Positions 33,507 to 45,123 of a DNA stretch of 64,000 bases are shown piece by piece. Under the pieces are notes generated by a model. The model was not told where the DNA came from. It saw only the letters and a list, made by a program, of their open reading frames with translations, and ran no database searches. The position numbers and the translations under genes were made by a program. Positions within the stretch are counted from its first letter, which is position 1. Every line of letters starts with the position of its first letter. Source of the DNA: Cryptomeria japonica (lineage: Eukaryota; Streptophyta; Pinopsida; Cupressales; Cupressaceae). The stretch is taken from contig NC_081415.1 in NCBI RefSeq assembly GCF_030272615.1, positions 508,204,873-508,268,872 of the forward strand. The letters are read 5' to 3'.

Positions 33507-36121
33507 ATGTCGAACATGAAGAAGGGTAGGAAACCTGAATGTGGGGAAGGCCATGAGAGGCCAACAAAAAGAAGAACATTGTCTTCGTACTTTGGCTTTG
33601 GAAAAGAGTGTGGTGAAAATCAGGAATATACATCATCACAAGTACAAGTATAAAATTCACAACCTACACCGCATGTTGAAGATGGCAATGAACCTGATAT
33701 CTCAGATTAGGATGATCTCAAAGAATATTATTTGGTAGATGCCCAAGTTAGTCGAAATGATATAATCGACTTGGGTGATAATTCCATTGATGATAATGCA
33801 CGGAAGGGGAAAAGAAAAGCTAGATCAAAAAAGGATGAACCATAATCAAAAAAGGATCGGGAGTGGGATATGTTAGTGAGGAATTTTCAAATTATTGGGC
33901 ATCAAAGTATCCATTCATTGAACCAGTGGAGAATCCAATTGAAGGCGAGCCTCTAATAGAATGCAGGTGTAAGATTTGCACTTGGAAACATAACAAGGAA
34001 ATTAGGTTGCAGCTAAAATTTGACACCATAGAAAAGCATATGGGTAAAGTTTATGAAAAACAAATGATAGATGAGGTTGAAAAATTAGTGATAATATGGA
34101 AAACAAAGGAGGAATGTAAGCATGTGAGGAATTCCAAAGAGTATTATTTTCATGAGAAAATACAGATGAAGCCTGCTGAAGTTAAAGGTTCTATTGAAGC
34201 TAGTTTTGGAAAAGCAATGCAAATAGAACAACTGGGAAAAGTTGTTCAGTTAAGCGTTGTTTTTTATATTTTGAGTAGAGGGTGTGCTATGAAAGATTTG
34301 CCATCAATTAGTGGTTTATTACACTTTTTGAAAGTTCCTAACTATCCTAATAGACACTGGTTAGTAAACAATGGATGGGAATGGGCAAGTTGTCTTGCTG
34401 AGGTTGAAAAGAAGATGTAAAGGAAAAAATAAGAGAGTCAAACTTTATTGAATTTTCTTTAGATGAAGTTACGATAGTAGACAATACTTCATGGGTATGC
34501 ATGCATGTTTATACTATAGAGAATCATACCCGCAAACCTCATCTACTATCTATTGCTACAATGAAGGAGAGTGTGACAACGGAAAATTTATTTCAACTAG
34601 TAAAGAGAAGTTTAATTGAATATGGAGGTATGGATGACATGACGGTTGCCAAAAAATTGGTTTGTGCTGGAGTAGATGGAGCTTCAGTAATGCAAGGTCA
34701 CAGTAACAGTCTTTGTACAAATATTGAAACTTCATTTGCATTATACATTATTGGAATTCACTGCATGGCTCACAGAATGAATCTAGCTTTTGGAATTGTG
34801 AGCAAGTTTGCTTTTGTAAAAAAAATTGAAATTTTAATCAGAGAGCTCTACTCACACTTTTGTTGAAGTCCTAAGCGATTTATGGAATTTCAACACTTTG
34901 CTGATGGAATAACTGATGGGAACAAGCTTCTCAAAGATAATGATACCAGATGGATCTCTTTGGATGATCCAGCGCATAGATTTTTTTCAGAATATCCATC
35001 CTTGATTGGACTATTTCACACAACTTGCAACGAATCAGATCAACTGAAATTTCCTGAACTTCTTCGGAGGTTAAGTAATCTAGAGACACTCTCAACTTTA
35101 GTAGCTCTTATGCCCATGCTAGAGGAAATGAGGAATATTATGAAGGCTACCCAAAAAATAGCTCTAAATATTGCAGAATATGCTACACTGCGTAAGATGA
35201 CATGCATGACCCTCGACAATCTCTAACGAAATCAACCAACACTATCTGATGAAAAATTAGTGGTGGACACTCATAAATTTGAACAATCCTGATGATTGTT
35301 TACAAATTGGTGCAGACGAGGAGGTATGTGCCAATGTATGGGGAGTTGAGATACCAATGCACTTCTATGACACGGTCGACCCCGAGGAACCAGGAAAGCA
35401 CCCCAGGAAGCAACTAGCAAGAGTTACAAGGGAATATTTCGACAAGATTGTTGAGACTGTAACTACTTCTATGAAGAAAATTGCATATGATCTTTCCTCA
35501 CAAATTAGAAGCAGATTCCCTCCTGACAACCTACTCGAAGCCATGTCTATCATGTTTCCTCATTATTGGAGCCTCAACAATGTAACTGATTTTCAAAGTA
35601 AGCTACTGACTTTGATAAAACAATTTTTCATATCTAGAGAACTGAATGGAGTAACTATAAATGGAATATTAGACAAAAATCATCTTCAAGAGCAATCATC
35701 TCATTTTTCATACACTATGAGAGAACAATATGGCAAAATGGAGAACCCTTGCGAAGAGGAATCAGTAACAAGGCTTTGGAAATATATAGCTGAAAACGCA
35801 GCGTTGCGTGATTCAATGCCAGAATATTTGAAGCTTGCTGATTTATGTCTTACCATGATATTGGGTTTGGTGGAAGATGAGAGAGTTTTTAGTGCTTTGG
35901 GGTTCCTAAAATCAAAGCTAAGAAACAAACTAGACAAAAATTTAGAAAATTGCTTGAGGCTCTATACATCTAGGTATGATGTCCACACTTTTCCTTACGA
36001 TAGAGCATTGCAAATTTGGAGGTCAAAATGTGAAAGAAGAGGTTTGGGCAACACTTCAAACCAAAGTGCTAGTGGGACTATTGACTCATGTACTGGACCT
36101 ACTGGTAGCATTGAGATGTAG
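33507..36121 (+). pseudogene. hAT-family transposase, interrupted
   Basis: The ATG at 33507 opens MSNMKKGRKPECGEGH and RTLSSYFGFGKE, then stops near 33656 and 33710, an NLS-like KGKRKARSKK and a frameshift near 33870. Then EFSNYWASKYPFIE and ECRCKICTWK..TIEKHMG (BED/TTF-like zinc finger), FIEFSLDEVTIVDNTSW (first catalytic Asp), CAGVDGASVMQG (second Asp), IGIHCMAHRMNLAFG, KLLKDNDTRWISLDDPAHRF and LGLVEDERVFSALGFLKSKL, holding the third acidic residue and the hAT dimerisation motif, then RLYTSRYDVHTFPYDRALQIW. It resembles the ZNF862-like hAT group. Stops near 34420, 34865 and 35226 separate four ORFs, so this copy cannot make full transposase, but catalytic positions remain. Confidence 0.88.
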
Positions 36122-36129
36122 TTCAATGA

Positions 36130-36650
36130 AGGTATGCAAACTCAGAGTGAAGAAACCACAGACAAGAATCAAGAAAGCTCTGAATTTGATGAGGATGAAT
36201 GACAACTATAAGAGATTGGTATGTATTAATATTATTACTGTATCTCATCATTCATATTACAAAATCATATTACTTTTTGCAATTAGAATTTAATATTGAT
36301 TTGTAATTGTATTTTTCAACTTTCTATTTCCAGATTTAAAATAGCATAATAAAAGACCATAATGTGTTTATTGATACAGAGATGTTTATTGTTTATTTAG
36401 ACATGTTTGAGAACTTGGATTTTCATTAATTCTTTCAAAATATAGCCATAGATACAATTGATTTAATAGTAATACACCAATCTGTGTGATTTTCCATGCA
36501 AATTGCAAAAGTGAATACAAAGTTTCAAAACCCTTTGCAAATCACCCTGAATTCCCTTTTATAGAAACAAGGGAGCAACAACAACTTCAGGTCTAATTGC
36601 AAGTTTGCAACATGTGAAGACTCAACATCAAATTTACAAACTCAACACAG
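36130..36650. other. Convergent 3' regions of the two transposon genes
   Basis: An AT-rich stretch between the transposase stop and the end of the minus-strand gene. Translation past the stop gives only chance frames. Polyadenylation-type AT-rich DNA is present (AAAATAGCATAATAAAAGACC at about 36340, split here by no gene). No other feature seen. Confidence 0.4.
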
Positions 36651-36652
36651 AT

Positions 36653-39600
36653 TTACTTGGCCATCACAGGCCGTATTAGCAATTTAACAACTGCTACATG
36701 TCTAATGTCTGATGTTTCCCTTAGTTTCTGGCATTTTTTAATGATAGATAATGTCTTAACTGTGGCATCAATGCGGCTCTTAATTTCCTTGGATGCCAAG
36801 TAGCTCTCACTGGTATTGTAGACTACTTGCAGAATATTTTTTGCCATATCCTCTTTTGAATAAACATGTATGCTCTTCTCAAAGTTCCCTTTGATTTTCA
36901 TATAAATTACTCTCAGACTTTCATTCAATTCAAACCATTCACACAACTTGTCACTCCTCTTCATTATTTGTCGCCAAATGTTTTCTTGTATATACTTCGT
37001 TGTATTTTCAATCTATCCTCCAAATTTTTAATTTTATCATTTACATTGTGCAGGTCTTCTTTCATTTGTGCACATTTTTTTCTTTCTTCCTCTACTTCCT
37101 CTTGCAAATGTTTTTCTTTTTCCTTCCCACGATCCAATAAGTCCTATATTTTTCTTATTTCGACAGCAACTGACTCATAACTTTTGTATAATTTTTGAAA
37201 ACTGGCTCTTTCCTCATCAAATTTTTTACTGCTTTTAGCCATTTTTTCTGTCAGGTCCTTCAATTATGCATCCATCTTCTCCTGCTCTACAATTTCTACT
37301 ACAAAGCCCTAATTTTTTTTATCATTTTTTGTAAATCATTGCACTTGTTATCTGTTGCTTTCCTCCTTGATTTTTTGTTTGCTAGATTTGTCTGTAACTT
37401 TTCTATGTGTTTCTCAAGTTTATTTTTTTCTCTCTCCACCTTTAGCAGTGAAGTGTAGACCACTTTGTTAGTCCTTTTTGATACACTAATTTGGTCCATA
37501 TTGTGTACTTTGGGAAAATCTATTTAGAGGGTGCAAATTTGGAATTCAAAGGGATCTATCTGAGTATGTGGTGGATTTTTATCTTTAGTTGGGGTTGGGG
37601 GCATAACAACCATGAACTCCATCATATCTTTTTGTGGGTCATATGTTGGAAATACCCTATTCCTTGCAGGTTGTTCGTCTGAAACTTCGGTCAGGGAAAC
37701 CCTATGAAATGCTTTCTTTTTTTCTTTATTTGCTTTTGTTGTGTGTTCATATTTTTCATAGTAATCACAAAATTGAAAATCTGAGCTTGCTGAAGCAATT
37801 GAATGTTTGAAAGGTGACATAGGAATAACAGAGGCTCCAATTCCACTTATGCTTGTGGTTTTAACTAATTCTTGACCAGGATTACCAACAACAATTCTTG
37901 ATCCTATCCCACTCTCGCTAACACTTTCATGTGTAGTTTTCATAATCTTTTGAGGTGTGTGACCTGAAGCTGCAAATGATTGTTTTGTAGTATCAGTGAC
38001 ACTTGATATAGGATTCTGAATAATATGAGTATCTACCACTAGTGGCCTCTTGCGAGAGATTATTTGTTGTAGCCCTTGTCCAACACCAAGACAACTAGTA
38101 TCAGTAGTAGTACCCATGCCAACCCCACCAGTCATAGCGGCACTTGACTAAACAATATTGGGAATACTATCCCCAGATTCCCCACCTGTGGTAGTGGCAC
38201 TTGATTCACCACCAATGGGAATACCATGATGTGGTGGTGGTTGTAGATTTGAGCCTGAAACAAATGTAGGTGGACCCTGAGGGTAATGAGTAGTACCTAT
38301 CCGTGATGAATCTGAAGAATCAAGTCCAATGACTGGTTTAACAGGAGCTTTTGATTTTAAATCTGATGGAAGTTGTACCTGAAGTGGATACCAAATTCCC
38401 TATCCTCTGCGACCTAGACCACCACCTTCAAAACCCATTTTTCCCACAATGCTTGCCCCTTTGCTATATTTTTCTTTCATGGACTCATTGGCTCCACCTA
38501 ATATTTTAGGGACCGTAGTAGTTGTTGGAGTGGGCTCAACCTCATACTCATCATCATCTTCACTCTTATCATATGTCGTTGTGGGATGCTCCGTATTCCA
38601 CAATTTGCTAAACTCTTCATCCTCATCAATGGTCTCAAATTCTGGATTGGTCTTTGGTTCACCGAGATTCTTCCTCATAGTCCAAAAATTATTTATTCTG
38701 GTTTGAGTCCAATAACTCTCTTTACATTCCTATAGAATTGATTTGGGAATAGATTTGTTAGATGGATTAGCAGATTTTTGGTAGAAATTGTAGGACCTCC
38801 TATTTTGGATGCCCTGGCCCTCCTCTATTGTCCTCTATGTGTGCAATGTCATAATTTGTGATGAAATTTCTTCTGTTGAAATGTTATTTTCAACTGCAAT
38901 TTTCTCCATCTCTTTTTTTACCTCATCTCAGGAGTCCATGTTTGTAAGCTTTTCTAGCAATGGTTTACTTTCATGTTGACATAACGCTGAAGACTTCCCA
39001 TTTTTCTTAAGCCTTGCTTGAACTACACCGATTGGATCATACTGCCAGAGACCCTCATCACCAAAGTTAAAAACTGTCAAAAAATCATGTGCCACATTGA
39101 ATCATTTTCTCTCAAATGTGAACCCTCCACATGAGAAAGACAAGGAAGGAAATATGTTCTTCTTTTGCTGACCATGGAAGTGCCTATCTGTGCTCTCCAA
39201 TTGTCGTACATATTCCAATGCAAATACCCTCTATCACATGTATTGGAAGTCTGTATGGTTTTACTGCCGATCCGTAAAACCTTAACATAGTTAATTTTTC
39301 CATGACGAACTAGTCAGCCAATTACATTCGAATTCTGAGTTGAATGCAATCTCTATAAGACATAGGCAACCTAGGCATTGGAGTGCTTGTAATTTCATTA
39401 TACATTGGTGCCAAAAAGAAGTCTACAAAATGGTTGTATTTCTTTCTGTTTTCATGCATCCTTATCTTTGGTGTCCATTCATATATTGGACACTCTGTTC
39501 TGTTTCGAGTCTTCTCATCAATCTTATAGTTCACAATTTGAAGATTGTTGGTCTCAAATATTGCACAATACTTGGATAGAAGGAGATAGCACAAGTAGGA

Positions 39601-40391
39601 TGAGAACCTAAATGTCTTACAAGAACCTTTTTTTATCATTAGTAATTGTTTTTGCATGGATTGAACAATGTGCTCAATAAAATTATATCTTACTGGCTGA
39701 CCTACACAATGGATATTATAAATCATTTCAAGAAGGATTGCACCCACTTCCCTATCATTTTCCAATCCCAGGCAAAACGACAGCAAGGAAATAGTATCCC
39801 CAACCCATGGAACAAAAAAGTTAGAATCATAAGGAGGCTTATGGTTTTGATCCAACAGAATACCACTCTTTATTAGAGCTTTGATAAATGAATCTCTGTG
39901 ACTTCGATCGAGACTCTCATAATTCCCTGCCAGCTTTCCTAGGTCAATTTGGATGTTTGAGTTTTGTGCTTCAAAACCTAGGTTCAATAAATGAGAAAAT
40001 TCTCCCTCGTTTATGGATAGAATTTCCTCTTTTGTATTTTTATTGACAATTTTTTATCTTCATCATAATTTTTGGCGCAAACCATGACAAAATCAGGGCA
40101 AGGGAATACTTCAAGTAACACCATGCTTCCCAATCCAACATCCCATGATGCGATTTTATTTGTTCTTTGTTTTAACATTGTGTTGAAAACAATAAATTTT
40201 TCCTTGGATGCATCTGTCGCCTTACTAGACAATGCATGTCTAATATCTATGATACACTTTTCACCATGGATAACAGGGTCATAAATATCATGGTATTCAT
40301 CAGTGAAACCTGGTGTTTTAACCTGTTCGGTTAGGTACATTTTTGTTTTCAGTTGGCTTCCTGTTGAACTATTACTTCCCATGTTCCCCAT
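36653..40391 (-). pseudogene. Second transposon gene: unknown protein with G-patch and coiled coil
   Basis: Collinear minus-strand ORFs form one broken gene. 40391-40011: MGNMGSNSSTGS.., KCIIDIRHALSSKATDASKE, ASWDVGLGSMVLLEVFPCPD (unknown). A one-base shift near 40020 joins 39987-39322: LAGNYESLDRSHRDSFIKAL, VPWVGDTISLLSFCLG, PRLPMSYRDCIQLRIRM. A frame-broken part (39320-38700) leads to 38678-38400, acidic, with KGASIVGKMGFEGGGLGRRG, a good G-patch core (RNA/helicase-partner domain). 38135-37524 is Ser/Thr/Gly-rich; 37499-37299 is a coiled coil (VEREKNKLEKHIEKLQTNL); 36964-36653 may be the tail. I do not know the family. Its place inside the TIRs suggests an accessory transposition protein, but a captured host gene is possible. 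Confidence 0.6.
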
Positions 40392-40784
40392 CGCTATTAT
40401 TGTTAATAATTCAAAATAATGCTAGATAAAAACCTGAAAATGCTAACCCTCAAATTGGACCACGAGATTAAAAAAACAAAAAAGGCGGGATGTAGGTGTT
40501 CTAGATTTTACTCTGAATTTCTATTTCATTAGATTGGCGCAACCAGTCTCTGTTGCAACTTCCATTCCTCAATCTAGTAGTTGTTTCTAAATCTCCCTCG
40601 ATTTACTGGTTTGTCCATGAAATGAAATACAATTATGATTTATGAGTCTCTTATTTTGAAAACACTGAAAAGTACAAAAGTAATACCTAAAGGGCAAAAT
40701 ATCTAGAATCATTTTGTAATTTTATTAATTATTATTAATAACTATTCGATGCCGAAGGACAAAACATTCATTACTTCAGTATAA

Positions 40785-42000
40785 ATTTTGAGGACATTAA
40801 ATGTAAAACGTTCAATTCCAGGCGAAGTTGTCACAAATATGTTCTCTTCCCACATTCGGGCTGAAATCCACCCTAAGTCGTTGATCTTTGCTCATCCAAC
40901 GGACAATGGTACCTGTTGTTAGATGTCGTGGGTCCCATGAATCCTACCATTTTTCGGGCATGTCACCATACTCGTGTCACTTTTCAGGACTATTTTTTAA
41001 GTGTTTAATCATTTTAAACTTCTGCCCGAAAAATAACTTTATAGACTTAATTATATTTAATTAAATTTAAAACATTCAGTTCTGGGTGAAGTTCTCACAA
41101 ATGTGTTCACTTCCCACATTCGGGCCGAAATCAACCCTAAGTCATTAATCTTTTCTCATCCAATAGACGATGGTACCTGTTGTCAGATGCCATGGGTCCC
41201 GTGACTTTTGCCATTTTTCGGGCATGTCACCATACTCATGTCACTTTTTGGGTCTATTTTTTAAGTCTGTTTAATCATTTTAAACTTTCGCCCAAAAAAG
41301 AGCTTTATAGACAATTATATTTAATTAAGTTTAAAACGTTCAATTCTGGGCGAAGTTCTCACAAATGTGTTCACTTCGCACATTCAGGACGAAATCCACC
41401 CTAAGTCGTTGATCTTTGCTCATCCAATGAACAATGGTACTTGTTGTCAGATGTCGTGGGTCCCATGACTTCTGCCATTTTTCGGGCATGTCACCATACT
41501 CATGTCACTTTTCGGGACTGTTTTTTAAGTCTATTTAATCATTTTAAACTTCTGCCCGAAAAAGAGCTTTATAGACTTAATTATATTTAATTAAATTAAA
41601 ACGGTTCCATTTCGGGCAAAGTTCTCACAAATGTGTTCACTTCCCACATTCGGGCCAAAATCCACCCTAAGCCGTTGATCTTTTCTCATCCAACTGACGA
41701 TGGTACTTGTTGTCAGATGTCATGGGTCCCATGACTTCTGCCATTTTTCGAGCACGTCACCATAATCGTGTCACTTTTCAGGATTGTTTTTTAAGTCTGT
41801 TTAATCATTTTAAACTTCCGCCTAAAAAAGAGCTTTATAGACTTAATTATATTTAATTCAATTTAAAACATTCAATTCTGGGTGAAGTTCTCACAAATGT
41901 GTTCACTTCCCACATTCGTGCCGAAATCCGCTTTAAGTCGTTGATCTTTGGTCATCCAACGAACGATGGTACCTATTGTCAGATGTCGTCGGTCCCATAA
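40785..42000. repeat. Tandem array, about 265-bp unit, 4-5 copies
   Basis: CACATTCGGG variants occur at 40851, 41115, 41379, 41645 and 41911, a period of 264-266 bp. Each unit has GTTCTCACAAATGTGTTCAC, CCACCCTAAGTCGTTGATCT, CATTTTTCGGGCATGTCACC and TTTAATCATTTTAAACTT, and ends in TTAATTATATTTAATT. Units differ at scattered sites. A decayed related piece is at about 44490-44590. Confidence 0.92.
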
Positions 42001-43502
42001 TAAGAGACATTTAAAGATGTGCTATAGTTTGAGATAACTATTAAAAATATAATGTTAATATTATTTGTAAAAATAGGAAATTCAAAAATAGTATAGAACA
42101 TGAAACTTAGTTTCTAGAATAAAACAAAGAAACTAAATAAAAATATAAATTTAGATATACAATTTGAAAGGTAAAATTTTAATATAAAAAAGAAAACATT
42201 CAATATTAAATCTAAAATATTAATTTAAAGTTTAACAAAATTCTTTAAAAATATGTTTACGATATATAATTTTAAAAAATAGTTTAAAAATATATATAAA
42301 AGTTCAACATAAATTTAGTGTAATATAAATTTTAATTTAATAAATAAATAAAGACTAAAAATATATATAAAAGTTCAACATAAATTTAGTTTAATATAAA
42401 TTTTAATTTAATATAATTTTATTGATAAATAATGTGGTGAATCTTATTGATAAACCTGCACCTCGTAAGGACCTATGCAATATGCATTACCTTTGATCCT
42501 AGTGAGACTATTGGAAATTGAAATTTGAAACACCTGATGGTCCACTATAAGTCTATATATCACCTGCAAAGATTAAAGACATACTCTCACGAGGGGTTCT
42601 CATTGATGATTGATCCAACATGTATGGTGAATGTAATAAGTTAAGAATATCTTTATACTTTACAATTGCATGAAGTAACATATTGATATGATAAATTTGA
42701 TTTAGTGGTTAAAATATTAGATGGTTTCTCTTGTCCTACTATAGGTTCTATTACTCTTCTAGTTCCCGTTAAGGTTGGTACTGAGTGCTTAGATGTCATT
42801 TTTGCTATCATTCCTAAATACTACTTCAGATCAATTTTGTGTGAAGTTGGGACATCCTTGCCCTTTGTTCTCTTGCATGAAAGTGATCCAATCTACCTTT
42901 CATAAATGTCTCAAATTTTTTCATTATGACAAAATCTTAACTATAAATCATAGCATGTACCCAGTACCAACCCATGCATGCACTAGTTCAAAATTTCAAC
43001 AACAAGTAAGTTGGAGTTTTAGTTCAAATCTTAACTATATATTTATAAAATTATAATCAACCATAATCAATGTACAAATAATTAATGGAACGAACTGATT
43101 TTTTTATATATATATTAAATATAGAGGAAGAAGCATTACATAAAAAAGATCACAATATTAAATTTATTTCCATTGTTTAACAAAATATTGAAATAATGTA
43201 GCTCATAGACAAAAAACATTTGAAAAACTTTCATTAATAAAAATGAAATAGAATTATAGAAATCATTTTTATATCCATAAGACTCCAAGAGGCAAACTGA
43301 AACAAACTGGAATTTGAAAAATTATCATTAATATTTATGCTTTGAAAATTTACAATTTTTATGTTTGAGACTTGAGTCCCTCAAAAACTTAAAATCCAAA
43401 ATGAGTGAGCCACTGAGCCTGTGAGGTTTCGAGGACATAGGTAAAAAAAAAAATACTAGGGGGTCGGGGCTAGGGCACAGGTAGTGGATGATTTACAACT
43501 TT
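42001..43502. other. AT-rich non-coding part of the large transposon
   Basis: No gene recognised. It includes a two-copy tandem repeat with a period of about 69 bp at 42288-42425 (AAAATATATATAAAAGTTCA, then ACATAAATTTAGT and AATATAAATTTTAATTTAAT) and a long A/T-rich stretch. Frames at 42705-43056 show no known domain. Confidence 0.45.
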
Positions 43503-43505
43503 GTC

Positions 43506-44081
43506 CTAAGAATCTGGCCCTCCTTTCATGTAGAATTCTTCAGAGAGCATAAGCTGAGAGAATTCTTCAAGCCACATGTAGTTTGGAAAGTCATCCAGGA
43601 GCAACCATTTCCGGAGGAAGTCCCTGCCAATCCGTGCCCATTTCCTGTGACGCGTCAAGTGCTCTGCATTCAGGTTCAGGAGAAACGGTTGCCTGGCCAC
43701 TAACATTGTTTGGTCAGGGAGGAGAAGCTTGGATAATTCACTTGCCCAAGGAATCCCCACCCCTACTTCTGCAAGGACGACAACAATAATGTCATCTCCA
43801 AGGAAGTCTTCCTTATAAACCTTCCTCAATAGCATCAACATATCCACCTTGTCTCCTCCCAGGTCCAAAAGAGACGCTAAGAACTGGGATGTAATGTCCA
43901 TGTTAGCACGATATCTATTTTCGTTTTGCAGAAACTCTCTACCCAACACCATCCGCACAACCTCATTGGTGAACAACCCAACCTCCTTACAGACTGATTG
44001 GACGGTTGGGTCTCTCATGGAGCCTAGAAAGGCCCTCTGGTCCTCTGCATAAATGCTTCTCAAGTGGATGGGAGTGTCCAT
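43506..44081 (-). CDS. Uninterrupted 191-aa ORF, unknown function
   Basis: Starts MDTPIHLRSIYAEDQRAFLG and stops with TAG at 43506-43508 after YMKGGPDS. No stop or frameshift interrupts it, unlike nearly every other ORF here, and its GC content is clearly above its AT-rich flanks. It looks alpha-helical with alternating hydrophobic and acidic residues (CKEVGLFTNEVVRMVLGREF, LLDLGGDKVDMLMLLRKVY) and has no signal peptide or clear membrane span. The start context (CAAGATGG) has A at -3 and G at +4. It lies inside the large transposon between the 265-bp array and the right TIR, so it may be a third transposon gene or captured host coding sequence. I do not recognise the family. Confidence 0.6.
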   Translation of the reverse strand: MDTPIHLRSIYAEDQRAFLGSMRDPTVQSVCKEVGLFTNEVVRMVLGREFLQNENRYRANMDITSQFLASLLDLGGDKVDMLMLLRKVYKEDFLGDDIIVVVLAEVGVGIPWASELSKLLLPDQTMLVARQPFLLNLNAEHLTRHRKWARIGRDFLRKWLLLDDFPNYMWLEEFSQLMLSEEFYMKGGPDS

Positions 44082-44142
44082 CTTGAGAAATCAGATTAAC
44101 AAATTAAACAACCTGAGCCTACAAACCTAAACTAGAGGAAGA

Positions 44143-44151
44143 ATTTAAATA
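44143..44151 (-). promoter_or_regulatory. Possible TATA box upstream of the 191-aa ORF
   Basis: On the minus strand GGTATTTAAATTC lies about 65 bases before the ATG at 44081, a plausible spacing for a promoter with a short leader. Confidence 0.4.
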
Positions 44152-44159
44152 CCGCGAGC

Positions 44160-45123
44160 ACCGACGATTTATGTAGCAAATGGCAAAGGTTAATTGAAGA
44201 TGAAAGAAGCAAAGATCGTATATAAATAATTGAAGCTCTTGATTGTAATAATTATTTCTTTAACCATATTAATTGCTTTAAATTTTTTTAAATATTTCGT
44301 ATCTCTGCAAATATTTCCCATAAATGCACGAGTGTGCGAAATTGGAAACAACTATAAACCAATACCAAGTTGGTAAGTACCACATTGGAAGTCGTGGGGA
44401 CGGAGTGGATTGCAGTAAGTGAATAATATATTAAATGACCGAAATTATCGATCGTGATTCGTGCCATTTAATACGTGTCTATTGAATCCAATTCCATTCT
44501 GGGCACTTTCTGGTGAGCTATGTTCACTCTAGAAAATTGGGCTGAAATAAAACTTCAACCATTGATCTACAATCATCGAACAGTTTAAAATCATTGATGG
44601 ATTTTAGGTATGTGTCACCCTTCATGTGTCAAAGAGGACGCACTTATTGATATATCGTGCAGAGTCCGGACTCAATGTGATGTACTGATGTGATGCGATG
44701 TGCCTTGTCTATTAATGGCAATTAATTCATGAAATCGCCAATAAATTATATATTTTTCCATAAATAACAAAATATTCGTCAAAACAAATTAAATAATTTT
44801 CAAGCGGTGGATAAAAATTGCCGATAAATTTAAATAATTTTTCCTTGGGAGTAAAATTTTTCACCCATACAATTATATATTTGTTCCTTTTAACAAAAAA
44901 TATTTGCCTCCTACAATATATATTTTCCCCAAAGAACAAAGTATAATTCTCCAGAAATTTATGGAATTTTCGTACCCTATAAAAAGACCGCCAATACAAA
45001 ATAATTTTTTGCCCTATTTTGAAAAAACATTTCGCCATCAATATGAAAATTTTCCCTCGAAAATAATGTCTGATTCGCAAGGATTTTACACAGTTGCCCA
45101 GGGGGTGGTTTCTTAAAGTTATC
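44160..45123. other. Right subterminal region of the large transposon
   Basis: No coding region recognised; the frame at 44727-45080 is AT-rich and resembles no family. A decayed unit of the 265-bp repeat may lie at 44490-44590 (TCCATTCTGGGCACTTTCT, then GTTCACTCTAGAAAATTGGG). Motifs such as GCCAATAAATTATATATTTT recur in variant form at 44735-44890, perhaps binding sites. Confidence 0.35.
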
